59,511 nucleotides of DNA from Chloroflexota bacterium (GCA_024434165.1 QMIW01000012.1:1-59511); one strand, 5' to 3'; numbered from the stretch's first letter, positions 26,007-34,486 are shown. Notes: a model not told the origin generated them from the letters alone. Numbers and translations are program-made.

Positions 26007-27011
26007 GTACCTCTTCCGAATCTCCGGCAGGAAGTATTCCTCGAAAAACCGGTCCACATCGTAATCGGGTTTCCAGTTCCAGTCCTTGCGGGCGCGGGAG
26101 TCGTTGATGTCTTCGGGCCACGAGTCCACGATGCCCTGGCGGCGCGGGTTCGGCTCGAAGGTAATTTCCGCATTCGGGAAGGCTTTCAGCGCGCGCTCGC
26201 GGAACTGCTCCGCCGTGATGGCGAACGCCGCCACGTTGTAGACGTTCGTCGTCAGTTTTTTACGCGGGGCATCCATCACCATCATCATGGATTTGATCGC
26301 ATCGGGCATCGCCATAAAGGAAATGATCGTATCCGGGCGGACGAAGCAGGCGTAAGGTCTGCCTTGAGCCGCGGCGTGGAGCATTTCGGGTCCGTAATCG
26401 CTCGTCCCGCCGCTGGGCAGGGTAAAGGCGCTGATCAACCCCGGGAAGCGGAGCGCCCGAAAGTCCAGCATGACCGGCGGGTGTTCATCCAAATGTTTCT
26501 GACCGTGGAACTTGCTGTAATACATCCCCAGCTTTTCACAGTACAACTTGTTGCATCCATACATCGTGTGCGGATAATCCCACTCCTCCTCCTTCACCGC
26601 GCCCGCCCTGCGTTTCGCTTCGATATCCGGCATCCCATACGCCGCAATCGAACTTGGGAAGATGAACTTCACTGCCTTGCCGTATTTCTCCGAACGGTAC
26701 GCCGCCAGCATCAGCAGCTGCATCGTCCCTTCCACGTTGATGCGATGCGCCTCCTCGGTGGCAACTTCCGCTTTGGAGGAGAGCGAAGCCGCCAGGTGGA
26801 AGATCACATCGAAGTCGTAATCGTAAAAAACCTTTACCTTATAAACCAGGTCCCCCTGTACATGTTCCGCTGCCAGGTCTTTGATCGAATCCGGCAGCGG
26901 CGCCAGGTCTGATGTTACGATTTTGTACCCGCCCCGTTTTGCCAGTTCCTGCACGAGCGCCTGACCAATCTCTCCACACGCACCTGTCACCAGCACCTGC
27001 TTTTCGGTCAT
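25992..27011 (-). CDS. SDR-type L-threonine 3-dehydrogenase-like NAD-dependent epimerase
   Basis: A 339-residue extended short-chain dehydrogenase. The NAD site is VTGACGEIGQALVQEL (TGxxGxIG) and the catalytic pair is Tyr and Lys in YGCNK. RFPGLISAFTLPSGGTSDYGPEML and SWPEDINDSRARKDWNWKPDY match the SDR-type threonine dehydrogenases rather than sugar epimerases. That is a family judgement; the reaction would oxidise L-threonine to 2-amino-3-ketobutyrate. Start set at 27011 (MTEKQVLV) because AGGAG sits six bases upstream; an ATG two codons earlier abuts the site. The last codons fall in a repeat. Confidence 0.85.
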   Translation of the reverse strand: MTEKQVLVTGACGEIGQALVQELAKRGGYKIVTSDLAPLPDSIKDLAAEHVQGDLVYKVKVFYDYDFDVIFHLAASLSSKAEVATEEAHRINVEGTMQLLMLAAYRSEKYGKAVKFIFPSSIAAYGMPDIEAKRRAGAVKEEEWDYPHTMYGCNKLYCEKLGMYYSKFHGQKHLDEHPPVMLDFRALRFPGLISAFTLPSGGTSDYGPEMLHAAAQGRPYACFVRPDTIISFMAMPDAIKSMMMVMDAPRKKLTTNVYNVAAFAITAEQFRERALKAFPNAEITFEPNPRRQGIVDSWPEDINDSRARKDWNWKPDYDVDRFFEEYFLPEIRKRYGIGD

Positions 27012-27033
27012 CTTCATCTCCTGATATACTGGA

Positions 27034-27058
27034 ATGTCGTAACTTTATTTTACGACAT
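27034..27058. promoter_or_regulatory. 8-bp inverted repeat between divergent genes
   Basis: ATGTCGTA and TACGACAT around a 9-base AT-rich centre, between the SDR gene and the divergent lipoprotein gene. It could be an operator for either; no regulator is known. Confidence 0.4.
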
Positions 27059-27078
27059 AATGAAATGAATTGATGTCA

Positions 27079-27084
27079 TAAAAT
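27079..27084 (+). promoter_or_regulatory. -10 box of the lipoprotein gene
   Basis: TAAAAT ten bases before the ATG at 27095. The earlier ATG at 27083 overlaps this box, so it is not used as start here. Confidence 0.45.
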
Positions 27085-27094
27085 GCGTATCCTA

Positions 27095-27168
27095 ATGTCA
27101 TTGCAAAGCAGTCTCCTGGGTATTTGGAGATTGCTCCGCCGCTCATTCCATCCGCTCCTCGCGGTGAC
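27095..27168. repeat. ATGTCATTGC-family element encoding the signal peptide
   Basis: Starts ATGTCATTGC, contains AAGCAGTCTCC facing GGAGATTGCT and ends GCTCCTCGCGGTGACG. The layout is that of the element at 53834-53920, but slightly degraded. The start codon of the lipoprotein is the first three bases. Confidence 0.7.
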
Positions 27169-27916
27169 GCTGCTGACTTCCTGCTCTGCAATGGATGCGT
27201 GGCTCGCCACGCCCACGCCGGTCATCCCAACGGAGACCCCGCTTCCCACTGCGACCATTAACTGGTTCCCGCCATCGGCAACTCCCACGCCCCAGGCTTT
27301 CACCACCAAAGCCCCCACCCCGGAGATGCGTCCCGGTCTCGGCGCAGAACTCGTCACCGACGACTTCTCCCGATCCTCCCTGTGGGAAACTGCCGCCTCC
27401 GACGAAGCCAGCGCGGAGATCATTGACAACCGCCTGACGCTCGCCGTACAAAGCCAGGTCTACATGACCAGCCTGCGCCGCGACCTGCTCATCGAAGACT
27501 ACTATGCCGAGATCACCGCCCAGCCCAGCCTGTGCCGCGGCGAAGATAGTTACGGCATCCTCGTGCGCGCGAACGGCGGCTCGTATTATCGTTTTGCGCT
27601 GGCGTGCAACGGCACGGTCCGCGCGGAACGGGTGACGAACAGTATCAGGCTCATCCTGCAGCAGCCGCTCCCCAGCGGGGACGTGCCTCCCGGCGCGCCA
27701 GGCAGCGTCCGCATTGGGGTGTGGGCGGTGGGCAGGGAAATGCGGCTCTTCCTCAACGGGCGATTCCAGTTCAGCATCAGCGATCCCAGTTTCCCCATTG
27801 GCACCCTGGGGGTCTTCGTCCGTTCGGCAGGCGAGACTGCGGCGGTTGTCTCGTTTACCGATTTGGTGATTCAAGAAGTGGATTATGTTTTGCCTACTCC
27901 AACGGCAATACCGTGA
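27095..27916 (+). CDS. Lipoprotein with Thr/Pro linker and LamG/3-keto-disaccharide hydrolase-like domain
   Basis: A 273-residue secreted lipoprotein. The signal peptide region (LLRRSFHPLLAVTLLTSCSA) ends in lipobox LTSC. A Thr/Pro-rich linker follows (TPTPVIPTETPLPTAT). Next comes a beta-sandwich domain from about residue 90 (ELVTDDFSRSSLWE; DSYGILVRANGGSYYRFALACNG; GVWAVGREMRLFLNGRFQF) resembling concanavalin-A-like domains. Ligand unknown. The signal peptide lies within a dispersed repeat, which is odd. The stop overlaps the next heptamer array. Start judged from the promoter. Confidence 0.75.
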   Translation: MSLQSSLLGIWRLLRRSFHPLLAVTLLTSCSAMDAWLATPTPVIPTETPLPTATINWFPPSATPTPQAFTTKAPTPEMRPGLGAELVTDDFSRSSLWETAASDEASAEIIDNRLTLAVQSQVYMTSLRRDLLIEDYYAEITAQPSLCRGEDSYGILVRANGGSYYRFALACNGTVRAERVTNSIRLILQQPLPSGDVPPGAPGSVRIGVWAVGREMRLFLNGRFQFSISDPSFPIGTLGVFVRSAGETAAVVSFTDLVIQEVDYVLPTPTAIP

Positions 27917-27956
27917 CGATTGACGATTTGCGATTGACGATTTACGATTGGCGAAA
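27915..27956. repeat. Heptamer array GACGATT at lipoprotein 3' end
   Basis: Five 7-base units (GACGATT three times, TGCGATT, TACGATT) and a degraded sixth. The first unit overlaps the TGA stop. Confidence 0.8.
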
Positions 27957-28004
27957 GTGGGAAATTCATTGCACAACATTCCCACACAACATCCTCAATC
28001 CCGC

Positions 28005-28032
28005 TCACTGATCACTGGCTACTGATCACTAT
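28005..28032. repeat. Heptamer array TCACTGA upstream of the 328-residue protein
   Basis: Four 7-base units related to TCACTGA, ending about 11 bases before the next start codon. Confidence 0.7.
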
Positions 28033-28043
28033 CTGCTCATCTC

Positions 28044-29030
28044 ATGCTCCTTCCCAGCGACCTCCTGCGCCTGCCCTACACCGCCGACCTGACCGAAGGC
28101 GGGATCGCGTACGCGCTTCGTTCCCTGCCATTTCTTCAGGAACGTGCGGGCGCTCCGCTCGCGGATGGACTGCGCCGCACGGTGGCAAACATTGCCGTGG
28201 AACTGGCGTTTCGCCGGCATCTCTCGCAATTGAACATCCCCTACGAAGTCCGCGCGACCGCTTCGTTTGCGGAACACGAGCGCTTCGACGTATTCCTCGA
28301 CGGGCGCAGGTGCGGCATCAAGTCGTTTTTCATCTCGGACCGAAATCAAATCAAAGCCATCAGGGAAAATCCCGCCGTCCTGCTAAACGCTCCCGCGCTG
28401 GTTCCCGCGGATGTCCATGCCGCCGACGGTCACGCATACAATGATGTGTATATCTTCGCATTTGCCACAGGGGTCGCCGCCGCATCGCATACGGATCTGC
28501 AAAAGGCAATCGCCAGGGGACTCCCGCACCATCTCGTCCACGTCATGCCAAAGCCGTGGCGCCAGCCGTCGAATTGGAATCCGCTTGGGGCATTGACCCT
28601 GAAATCGGAATCGGCGGAGGAAATCATCGTCGAGATCAACGGACAGGATGCGGGTCGGGAAATGAAGCGCAAGGGAATCAGCCTCCCGCCGGGGGGCAAG
28701 GTCAAACTGGATGAGTCGTTTTATTCCATTGCCGCGCTCCGGGTCCGGCGGCTGCCTGAAGCGCGTATCGGCATCCGCTGCGAGTCGAACCCGGAAGCGC
28801 ATCTCATCTCGCCGTTCGATTGGAGCAACCTTTGGGTCTACGGCATGGATATTTTCATTGCAGGCTGTCTCTCTTATGAAGAGTTCACCCGGCACGCAAA
28901 AATGCTCCCGCCAAATACGCCGGTGTTTCAATATAAACACACCAAAACGAAGAACCTTGCCGTGCAGGTTGCGGAATTGAAGCCCATTGGCAGGTTGCTT
29001 GAAACAGCGGGGAAAAATCAAATAAAATAA
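28044..29030 (+). CDS. Uncharacterised 328-residue protein with nuclease-like N-terminal motif
   Basis: I do not recognise the family. No signal peptide or membrane segment is present. Residues 45-95 (RRTVANIAVELAFRRHL; FAEHERFDVFLDGRRCGIKS) have the look of a PD-(D/E)xK core: a helix with E53, then D82 in a strand and K93 in GIKS. The usual acidic residue two before the lysine is replaced by glycine, so activity is doubtful. The C-terminal half contains FDWSNLWVYGMDIFIAGCLSYEEF. The DNA upstream is a repeat array and no Shine-Dalgarno site is seen. Confidence 0.65.
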   Translation: MLLPSDLLRLPYTADLTEGGIAYALRSLPFLQERAGAPLADGLRRTVANIAVELAFRRHLSQLNIPYEVRATASFAEHERFDVFLDGRRCGIKSFFISDRNQIKAIRENPAVLLNAPALVPADVHAADGHAYNDVYIFAFATGVAAASHTDLQKAIARGLPHHLVHVMPKPWRQPSNWNPLGALTLKSESAEEIIVEINGQDAGREMKRKGISLPPGGKVKLDESFYSIAALRVRRLPEARIGIRCESNPEAHLISPFDWSNLWVYGMDIFIAGCLSYEEFTRHAKMLPPNTPVFQYKHTKTKNLAVQVAELKPIGRLLETAGKNQIK

Positions 29031-29128
29031 AACCGGCAAGCATCCGAACAACCAAAAGCGGGGACCTGCCCGGCATCTTCATGTCCTTGGGCGCAAGGGG
29101 TGTCGCTTGATTCGGTTGAGTGTTTAAG

Positions 29129-29258
29129 TAGTTGGTCGAAATAAACTTTACAAAAACATGCTCCCGGCGGCGTCCCCGCCGCCGGGGAAGGCGCCCAGAA
29201 TGGGTGCGGCGGTTTGAGCAGAAATTTGTTTTCTAAAACCTTATGACCGACTACGTGG
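29129..29258. repeat. Dispersed GC-palindromic element, long copy
   Basis: Contains GGTCGAAATA, then GCTCCCGGCGGCGTCCCCG, a perfect inner palindrome, and TTGAGCAGAAATTTGTTTTC. The last 25 bases match 58164-58188 on the opposite strand exactly. It fills the gap between the 328-residue protein gene and the S41 peptidase gene. Confidence 0.85.
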
Positions 29259-29276
29259 AAATAAAAGGAGAATCCC

Positions 29277-30656
29277 ATGAACCGGCGTGCGCTCGCAATT
29301 CTTGTCGTCCTTTCTTCGCTTGCCTGCAATTTTTTGACGGGCATGCTCGAAGGCTCCACCCCAACCCCGCCGCCCCCAACGCCCATTCCTGCCACCGCAA
29401 CGCCGGCGATTCCCACTCCGGCATATATCCCAGCCGCCTGCCAGAACCAGCCGCTCGCCACCGTGCCCGCCGCCACCGCACTGGCGGAACCGACGCCCTT
29501 CCTGCTGGATAATCCCGACGTTCCGCCGGAACTTCAATTGCAGGTTTTCGACGATGTGGTCAGTGTGATCGAAGACGTGTACGTTTACCCCGATTTCAAC
29601 GGCGTGGATTGGGAAGGACTCAAAAAGACTCACCGTGAAAAAATCGAAGCGGGTGTGGATACCAAAACGTTTTATGAAACCGTGCAAGCCCTCGTCGCCG
29701 AATTGAACGACGACCATTCCTATCTCGAATCGCCGGTGGAAGTTGCCGTATCCGAAGCGCAGCTGGCAGGCACCGATGAGTTCGTGGGCATTGGCGCGTT
29801 CATCCTGCCGTTCGAGGAAAAAGGTCACGTCACGCTGATCTTCGCCTACCCCAATTCGCCCGCCGAACACGCCGGTTTGAAAGCGCACGACAGCATCCTT
29901 GCCGCGGATGGACTGCCCATCATTCAGGACGGCGAAGCGCGCATCGAACTCGTTCGTGGACCGGAATGCTCGGCAGTGGTGCTCACCGTCCAGTCGCCCG
30001 GCGAAGCGCCGCGCCAGGTGATGGTCGTCCGCGAGCGGATTCAAAGCCCGATGGTGATTCAAGCCAGCCTCCTGCCCACTTCCGACGGATCGCGCGTCGG
30101 TTACATTTTCCTGCCCACGTTCTTCGACCAGACCATCCCCGACCAGGTGCGGAATGCGCTCGAAAACTTCGGCCCGCTGGACGGCTTGATTTTGGATAAC
30201 CGCCTCAACGGCGGCGGGAGCAGCAGTGTGGTGGAGCCTTTGCTTTCCTTTTTTGCTTCCGGCAGGCTTGGCTCTTTCACCAGCCGCAGGGAGTCCAACC
30301 CGCTCACCATCGAGGCGGACCCGATCCACAACTCGCAGACCGTGCCGCTGGTTATCCTCGTCAGCGAAGATACCGTCAGTTTCGGCGAAATCTTCTCCGG
30401 CGTCCTGAGGGATGCGGGGCGCGCCAAAATCGTCGGCGAGCCCACGCTGGGCAACGTCGAAATCCTGCACGGTTACGAATTCGACGACGGCTCGATTCTG
30501 TGGATTGCGGAGGAAACTTTTGTGCCGGCAAATTCGTCCGAGAACTGGGAAGAAACCGGCATCGTGCCGGACGTCATCGCCCATGCGGATTGGGACACCT
30601 TCACCTTCGAAAACGACCCGTCCATTCAGGCGGCGGTCCGATTACTTGGGCATTAG
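29277..30656 (+). CDS. S41-like peptidase lipoprotein, catalytic Lys replaced by Asn
   Basis: A 459-residue lipoprotein with lipobox LSSLAC17 and a Thr/Pro linker to about residue 75. A PDZ-like region follows (FEEKGHVTLIFAYPNSPAEHAGLKAHDSILAADG), then the tail-specific protease core (LDGLILDNRLNGGGSSSVVEPLLSFF). The serine S368 in VSFGEIFSG matches the S41 nucleophile. The general-base lysine expected 25 residues later is N393 (PTLGN). H147 in DDHSYL could support a tricorn-like arrangement, but that is speculative; the enzyme may be inactive or use another base. Start has GGAG upstream. Confidence 0.85.
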   Translation: MNRRALAILVVLSSLACNFLTGMLEGSTPTPPPPTPIPATATPAIPTPAYIPAACQNQPLATVPAATALAEPTPFLLDNPDVPPELQLQVFDDVVSVIEDVYVYPDFNGVDWEGLKKTHREKIEAGVDTKTFYETVQALVAELNDDHSYLESPVEVAVSEAQLAGTDEFVGIGAFILPFEEKGHVTLIFAYPNSPAEHAGLKAHDSILAADGLPIIQDGEARIELVRGPECSAVVLTVQSPGEAPRQVMVVRERIQSPMVIQASLLPTSDGSRVGYIFLPTFFDQTIPDQVRNALENFGPLDGLILDNRLNGGGSSSVVEPLLSFFASGRLGSFTSRRESNPLTIEADPIHNSQTVPLVILVSEDTVSFGEIFSGVLRDAGRAKIVGEPTLGNVEILHGYEFDDGSILWIAEETFVPANSSENWEETGIVPDVIAHADWDTFTFENDPSIQAAVRLLGH

Positions 30657-30681
30657 GTTTTGAGGTAAGATTACATAGAAC

Positions 30682-31467
30682 ATGGAATCTACGAAAGAAC
30701 GACACGCCCCCCGTCCGCGCAAGCCTCATGCGCCGAGCGCCTTTTTCTCCACGATTGGAATGGCGATTCTGATTGCGACCCTCTTCACTGCGTGGACGCC
30801 GAACAGCCTGTTCGCCGGAAATCTGCGGGAACAACTTCGCACCCTGCTCACGCCTCAAACCGGACCCGACAGCGGATTCACCACCCCGCAGCCCAAACTA
30901 CGCATTGGCATTGTCGCCGGTCACATGGGCAATGATTCCGGCGCGGTCTGCACCGACGAAAACGGCGAAGTGACGCTGACCGAGGTGGACGTGAATTACA
31001 AGATCGCCTCACTCGTGCGCGACAGCCTGACCGCCAAAGGTTTCCAGGTGGATTTGCTCAACGAGTTCGATACGCGCCTGAATGGTTTCCGCGCAGTGGC
31101 GCTCGTATCCATCCATAACGATTCGTGTGAATACATCAACGAAGAGGCGACCGGCTTCAAGGTGGCGGCTTCGCTCGAAACGCGCGACCTCAACCGCGCC
31201 CAACGCCTCACCGCCTGCCTCGTAGACCGCTACGGGCAGATCACCGGTCTGACCTTCCACGCCAACAGCATCACGCCGGATATGACCGAATACCACGCCT
31301 TCTCGGAAATTGACCCGAACACCATCACCGCCATCATCGAGACCGGCTTCCTCAACCTCGACAGACAAATCCTCACCGAACAGACGGATGTCGTCGCCGA
31401 AGGTATCACACAAGGCATTCTATGCTTCATCAACAACGAGAGCGTCCTGCCCACACCGATCCCATAA
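30682..31467 (+). CDS. N-acetylmuramoyl-L-alanine amidase (Amidase_3)
   Basis: Cleaves the amide bond between N-acetylmuramic acid and the stem peptide of peptidoglycan. The 261-residue protein has an N-terminal signal anchor (FFSTIGMAILIATLF) and an Amidase_3 domain. Zinc ligands and catalytic acids are the His of IVAGHMG, the Glu of LTEVDVNYKIA, the His of VSIHNDSC and the Glu of IIETGF. It opens a run of four L,D-transpeptidase genes, and the next gene overlaps its end by 46 bases, so a shared operon is likely. Confidence 0.92.
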   Translation: MESTKERHAPRPRKPHAPSAFFSTIGMAILIATLFTAWTPNSLFAGNLREQLRTLLTPQTGPDSGFTTPQPKLRIGIVAGHMGNDSGAVCTDENGEVTLTEVDVNYKIASLVRDSLTAKGFQVDLLNEFDTRLNGFRAVALVSIHNDSCEYINEEATGFKVAASLETRDLNRAQRLTACLVDRYGQITGLTFHANSITPDMTEYHAFSEIDPNTITAIIETGFLNLDRQILTEQTDVVAEGITQGILCFINNESVLPTPIP

Positions 31468-32207
31468 CCCGGCGTACAGCCGCAGCCCCGCCGCGCAGGA
31501 ATTTCCTTTACCCGGTTTTGATGCTGGGGTTTTTCCTGCTTGCGCTTGCCGCCGCGGCATGGACGGCTGCCTCCTCCCCGGCGTTCAGCATGAATGCTGC
31601 GCCAACTCCCACCTACTGGCAGTCCTTTGCCCACGCGGTCATCGCAAAGCCCACCTACACCCCATCGCCCACCCTGCCTCCCACCGCATCGCCAACACCG
31701 ACGCAGCCTCCCACAGACACGCCTGAACCCGCAGCGCAGGCGGAGATCATTGTGGATACGCCCACCAGCGAGTATGTCGTGCCTGCCGTGCAGGATGCGG
31801 CATCCGCCCAGCCGCCGGGGGTTTATACGGGCGGCAAGTACATCCTTGTGGATATTTCCCAACAGCACATGTACGTTTACGAAGGGGAGACGCTCATCTA
31901 TAGTTTCGTCGCTTCGACCGGCATGAACAACGCCACGCGCACCGGCAGTTTCAGCGTGCTGAACAAAATCCCGAACGCATACGGCGCAACCTGGAACATC
32001 TGGATGCCTCACTGGCTGGGCATTTACTGGGCAGGGAGCCTGCAAAACGGAATCCATGCCCTGCCCATCCTGCCGAACGGCGCAACGTTGTGGGCAGGCT
32101 ATCTCGGCACGCCCATCTCCTATGGGTGTGTGGTGCTGGGTTCCTACGAAGCGCAGACGCTCTACAACTGGGCGGACGTGGGCACGCCGGTTGAAATTCA
32201 ATGGTAG
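31422..32207 (+). CDS. L,D-transpeptidase, first of four, with SYGC active-site motif
   Basis: A 261-residue membrane-anchored YkuD-domain protein. TM segment LYPVLMLGFFLLALAAAAW (29-47) is followed by a long Thr/Pro linker. The catalytic domain runs from about residue 138 (KYILVDISQQHMYVYEGE). The active-site block is IHALPIL (H212) and SYGC (233-236). In the family the second motif is SHGC with a following polar residue; here His is Tyr and VVL follows. C236 remains as nucleophile. Start: ATG at 31422 overlaps the amidase gene, with AAGG six bases upstream, implying coupling. Confidence 0.85.
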   Translation: MLHQQRERPAHTDPITRRTAAAPPRRNFLYPVLMLGFFLLALAAAAWTAASSPAFSMNAAPTPTYWQSFAHAVIAKPTYTPSPTLPPTASPTPTQPPTDTPEPAAQAEIIVDTPTSEYVVPAVQDAASAQPPGVYTGGKYILVDISQQHMYVYEGETLIYSFVASTGMNNATRTGSFSVLNKIPNAYGATWNIWMPHWLGIYWAGSLQNGIHALPILPNGATLWAGYLGTPISYGCVVLGSYEAQTLYNWADVGTPVEIQW

Positions 32208-32225
32208 CAAGCAAGCCTTTTTGCT

Positions 32226-32231
32226 TATAAT
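32226..32231 (+). promoter_or_regulatory. -10 box of the second L,D-transpeptidase gene
   Basis: TATAAT 35 bases before the ATG at 32267, with AAAGGTG as Shine-Dalgarno site. Confidence 0.5.
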
Positions 32232-32266
32232 GTTGATAAGCGCTTATCCGTAGTGAAAGGTGACCC

Positions 32267-33202
32267 ATGAACAACCGTTTTGCAAATTCACAGGAACCGG
32301 CCTCCCAGGCGCGCATGGGTGAGACGGCGCCTCGGAGGAGAGTCAACCCGCTGAAGGGCAGCCAGCCCAAAGGTCCAAAAAAGAAGCGGAATTTCATCCT
32401 GCCTGTTCTGCTGGTCGTGATGGGGTGCGGCGTCTTCCTGTTTGCGGCGTGGTCGGCGGTCCGGTCTCCGGCGCTGGCGTTCATCATCAACAGCGCATAT
32501 TCCCCGCAGGATCAGCAGCCGGCGCCCGTCCAGAGGTTTGCGCGGGTGTATATCGCCAAGCCGACGCAGCCTGCGGTGCAAATCCAGCCCACGTCCACGG
32601 TTACATCCCTGCCGCCCAGCGAGGCGCCCACACAGGTTGTTGTCATTCCTCCTACGGATATTCCCACGCTCGAAGCGGCAATCCTCCCTGAAACCCAGCC
32701 GACGGCGACACTTGAACAAGTTGCGGCAGTTGACCCAAACCAGCCTGCCGAAGCGGTGGCGCAGGCGGAGATCGTCCCCGATACTCCCACGCCTGAGTAC
32801 GCTGCGCCGACAGCTGTGGCATACGCGCCGCCAGGCGGAGTGGGGAACGGCGAGCGCTGGTTCGATGTGGATTTATCCGAACAGCGTATGTATGCCTACG
32901 AAGGCGATACGCTGATGCGGACGTTCATCGTCTCCACCGGCACGTGGCAAACGCCGACCGTGACAGGGCGCTTCAAGGTCTGGATCAAATTGCGCTCCGC
33001 GCCGATGTCGGGACCCGGCTATTATCTGCCGGATGTGCCGTACATCATGTACTTTCACGGCGATTACGGAATTCACGGCACATACTGGCATAACAATTTC
33101 GGCGTGCCGATGAGTCACGGTTGTGTCAACCTCAGCATCCCCGATGCCGAATGGGCGTATAACTTTGCGGTGGTCGGCACGGTGGTGAATGTCCATTATT
33201 AG
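32267..33202 (+). CDS. L,D-transpeptidase, second of four
   Basis: A 311-residue protein with a basic N-terminal cytoplasmic stretch (PKGPKKKRNF), one TM segment (ILPVLLVVMGCGVFLFAAW, 44-62) and a linker to about residue 195. The YkuD domain begins at WFDVDLSEQRMYAYEGD. The active site is complete: IHGTYWH with H270, and SHGCVN with C286. It makes 3-3 cross-links in peptidoglycan or attaches proteins (family knowledge). SHGC is the standard form here, in contrast to the first and last paralogues. Confidence 0.92.
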   Translation: MNNRFANSQEPASQARMGETAPRRRVNPLKGSQPKGPKKKRNFILPVLLVVMGCGVFLFAAWSAVRSPALAFIINSAYSPQDQQPAPVQRFARVYIAKPTQPAVQIQPTSTVTSLPPSEAPTQVVVIPPTDIPTLEAAILPETQPTATLEQVAAVDPNQPAEAVAQAEIVPDTPTPEYAAPTAVAYAPPGGVGNGERWFDVDLSEQRMYAYEGDTLMRTFIVSTGTWQTPTVTGRFKVWIKLRSAPMSGPGYYLPDVPYIMYFHGDYGIHGTYWHNNFGVPMSHGCVNLSIPDAEWAYNFAVVGTVVNVHY

Positions 33203-33340
33203 CAGATGTTACGCGGCGGGGGCGGCCCTTTCTTGCAGATGGGCTGCCTGTTTTGCCCAAACGGATCGCCCCTGCGGCGAAATCGCGTAAGGTGAGTTAT
33301 TGATTCGTAGAAGCGGCCCCTCAATGAAACTCAAGGTGTT
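33203..33340. repeat. Low-complexity GC gap with GCGTAAGGTGAGTTA
   Basis: The 175-base gap between the second and third transpeptidase genes. The sequence CGCGTAAGGTGAGTTA at 33285-33300 recurs as CGCATAAGGTGAGTTA at 56597-56612. Confidence 0.5.
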
Positions 33341-33377
33341 TTGATTTCACCGGCGGGCCGCCGCCATCATTGCAAGG

Positions 33378-34400
33378 ATGAACCGGAAGTTATCTCGAAG
33401 AGACTTTTTGAAATTGAGCGGAATGGGTCTGGCAGGCTTGCTTGCGCCTCCGCTCAATTTTGATTTGGAAGACCCTTTCGCCTCCCAGCAGGGACGTGTG
33501 ACCGTGCGCACGATCTGGCTGTACGATAAACCCTCCTTCGAAGGGGCAAAGGTCAAATTACTCCAGCGCGATGCGGTCATCGGCATCACCAACACCGCCG
33601 TCAGCGAAGAGACCGAGACCCACAACCGCATCTGGTATGAGGTCGGCAGGGAAGGTTACGTCTATTCGGGGACCATTCAGCCTGTGCGCACCGTCCTCAA
33701 CAAGCCGCAGATGGAAATCCCAAAAGAGGGCTTGCTTGCCGAGGTCAGCGTGCCATACAGCGATGCGCACGAAGAACCGAACCTTGAGTCCAGGGTGGGG
33801 TACCGCGTCTATTACGAGACCACGCACTGGGTCAAAGCCGTCGTCACCAGTGAAACCGGGCAGGTCTGGTATCAAATCCTCGACGACAAATGGGACGAGT
33901 TGTACTACGTCCGTGCGGAACATTTGCGCATCCTGACCGCCGAAGAACTCGCGCCCCTTTCCCCCGAAGTGCCGGATAAGGAAAAGAAGATCGTGGTGAG
34001 GCTCGCCTCACAACTCGTCATTGCCTATGAAGGCAGCCAGCCTGTGTTCGTCGTGCCGGTTGCCACAGGCGGAAGGCTTCGCAGCGGCACATACACCACA
34101 CCGCAGGGGAATTTCATCACGTTTTACAAACGTCCCTCGCGGCACATGGCGGCGGGCGATATTGCCGCGAGCGGCTTCGACCTGCCCGGCGTTCCCTGGG
34201 TGCAATACATCACCAAAAGCGGAATTTCCTTTCACGGCACGTTCTGGCACAACGACTACGGACGTCCGCGCTCGCACGGCTGCATCAACATGACCTGCGC
34301 CGCCGCGAAATGGCTCTACCGCTGGACTTTTCCAAACGTCGCATTCAATAAGGAATTTTCCTACGGCGGCGTGGGGACCAAGGTGGAAATCATCGAATAA
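33378..34400 (+). CDS. Tat-exported L,D-transpeptidase, third of four
   Basis: A 340-residue protein with a twin-arginine signal (SRRDFLK at residues 6-12, then LSGMGLAGLLAPP), so it is exported folded. Two SH3-like repeats (TIWLYDKPSFEGAKVKLL; VSVPYSDAHEEPNLESRVGY) precede the YkuD domain from about residue 205. The active site is complete: FHGTFWHNDYG and SHGCIN (299-302) with C302. It is more than half identical in layout to the next gene, so the two arose by tandem duplication. Confidence 0.92.
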   Translation: MNRKLSRRDFLKLSGMGLAGLLAPPLNFDLEDPFASQQGRVTVRTIWLYDKPSFEGAKVKLLQRDAVIGITNTAVSEETETHNRIWYEVGREGYVYSGTIQPVRTVLNKPQMEIPKEGLLAEVSVPYSDAHEEPNLESRVGYRVYYETTHWVKAVVTSETGQVWYQILDDKWDELYYVRAEHLRILTAEELAPLSPEVPDKEKKIVVRLASQLVIAYEGSQPVFVVPVATGGRLRSGTYTTPQGNFITFYKRPSRHMAAGDIAASGFDLPGVPWVQYITKSGISFHGTFWHNDYGRPRSHGCINMTCAAAKWLYRWTFPNVAFNKEFSYGGVGTKVEIIE

Positions 34401-34414
34401 TTCCCCAACCCGCC

Positions 34415-34486
34415 GACTCGCTGAATCGCTGATTCGCCGACTCGCTGAATCACTGATTCGTTGAATCGCTGACTCGTTGAATCTCC
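34415..34486. repeat. Octamer array, nine units
   Basis: Nine contiguous 8-base units related to GAATCGCT (GAnTCGCT pattern: GACTCGCT, GAATCGCT, GATTCGCC and variants) between the third and fourth transpeptidase genes. Confidence 0.9.

Noticed and set aside
34415-34486. CRISPR array
   Set aside because: Units are 8 bases, contiguous and without spacers; also true for the other short arrays.
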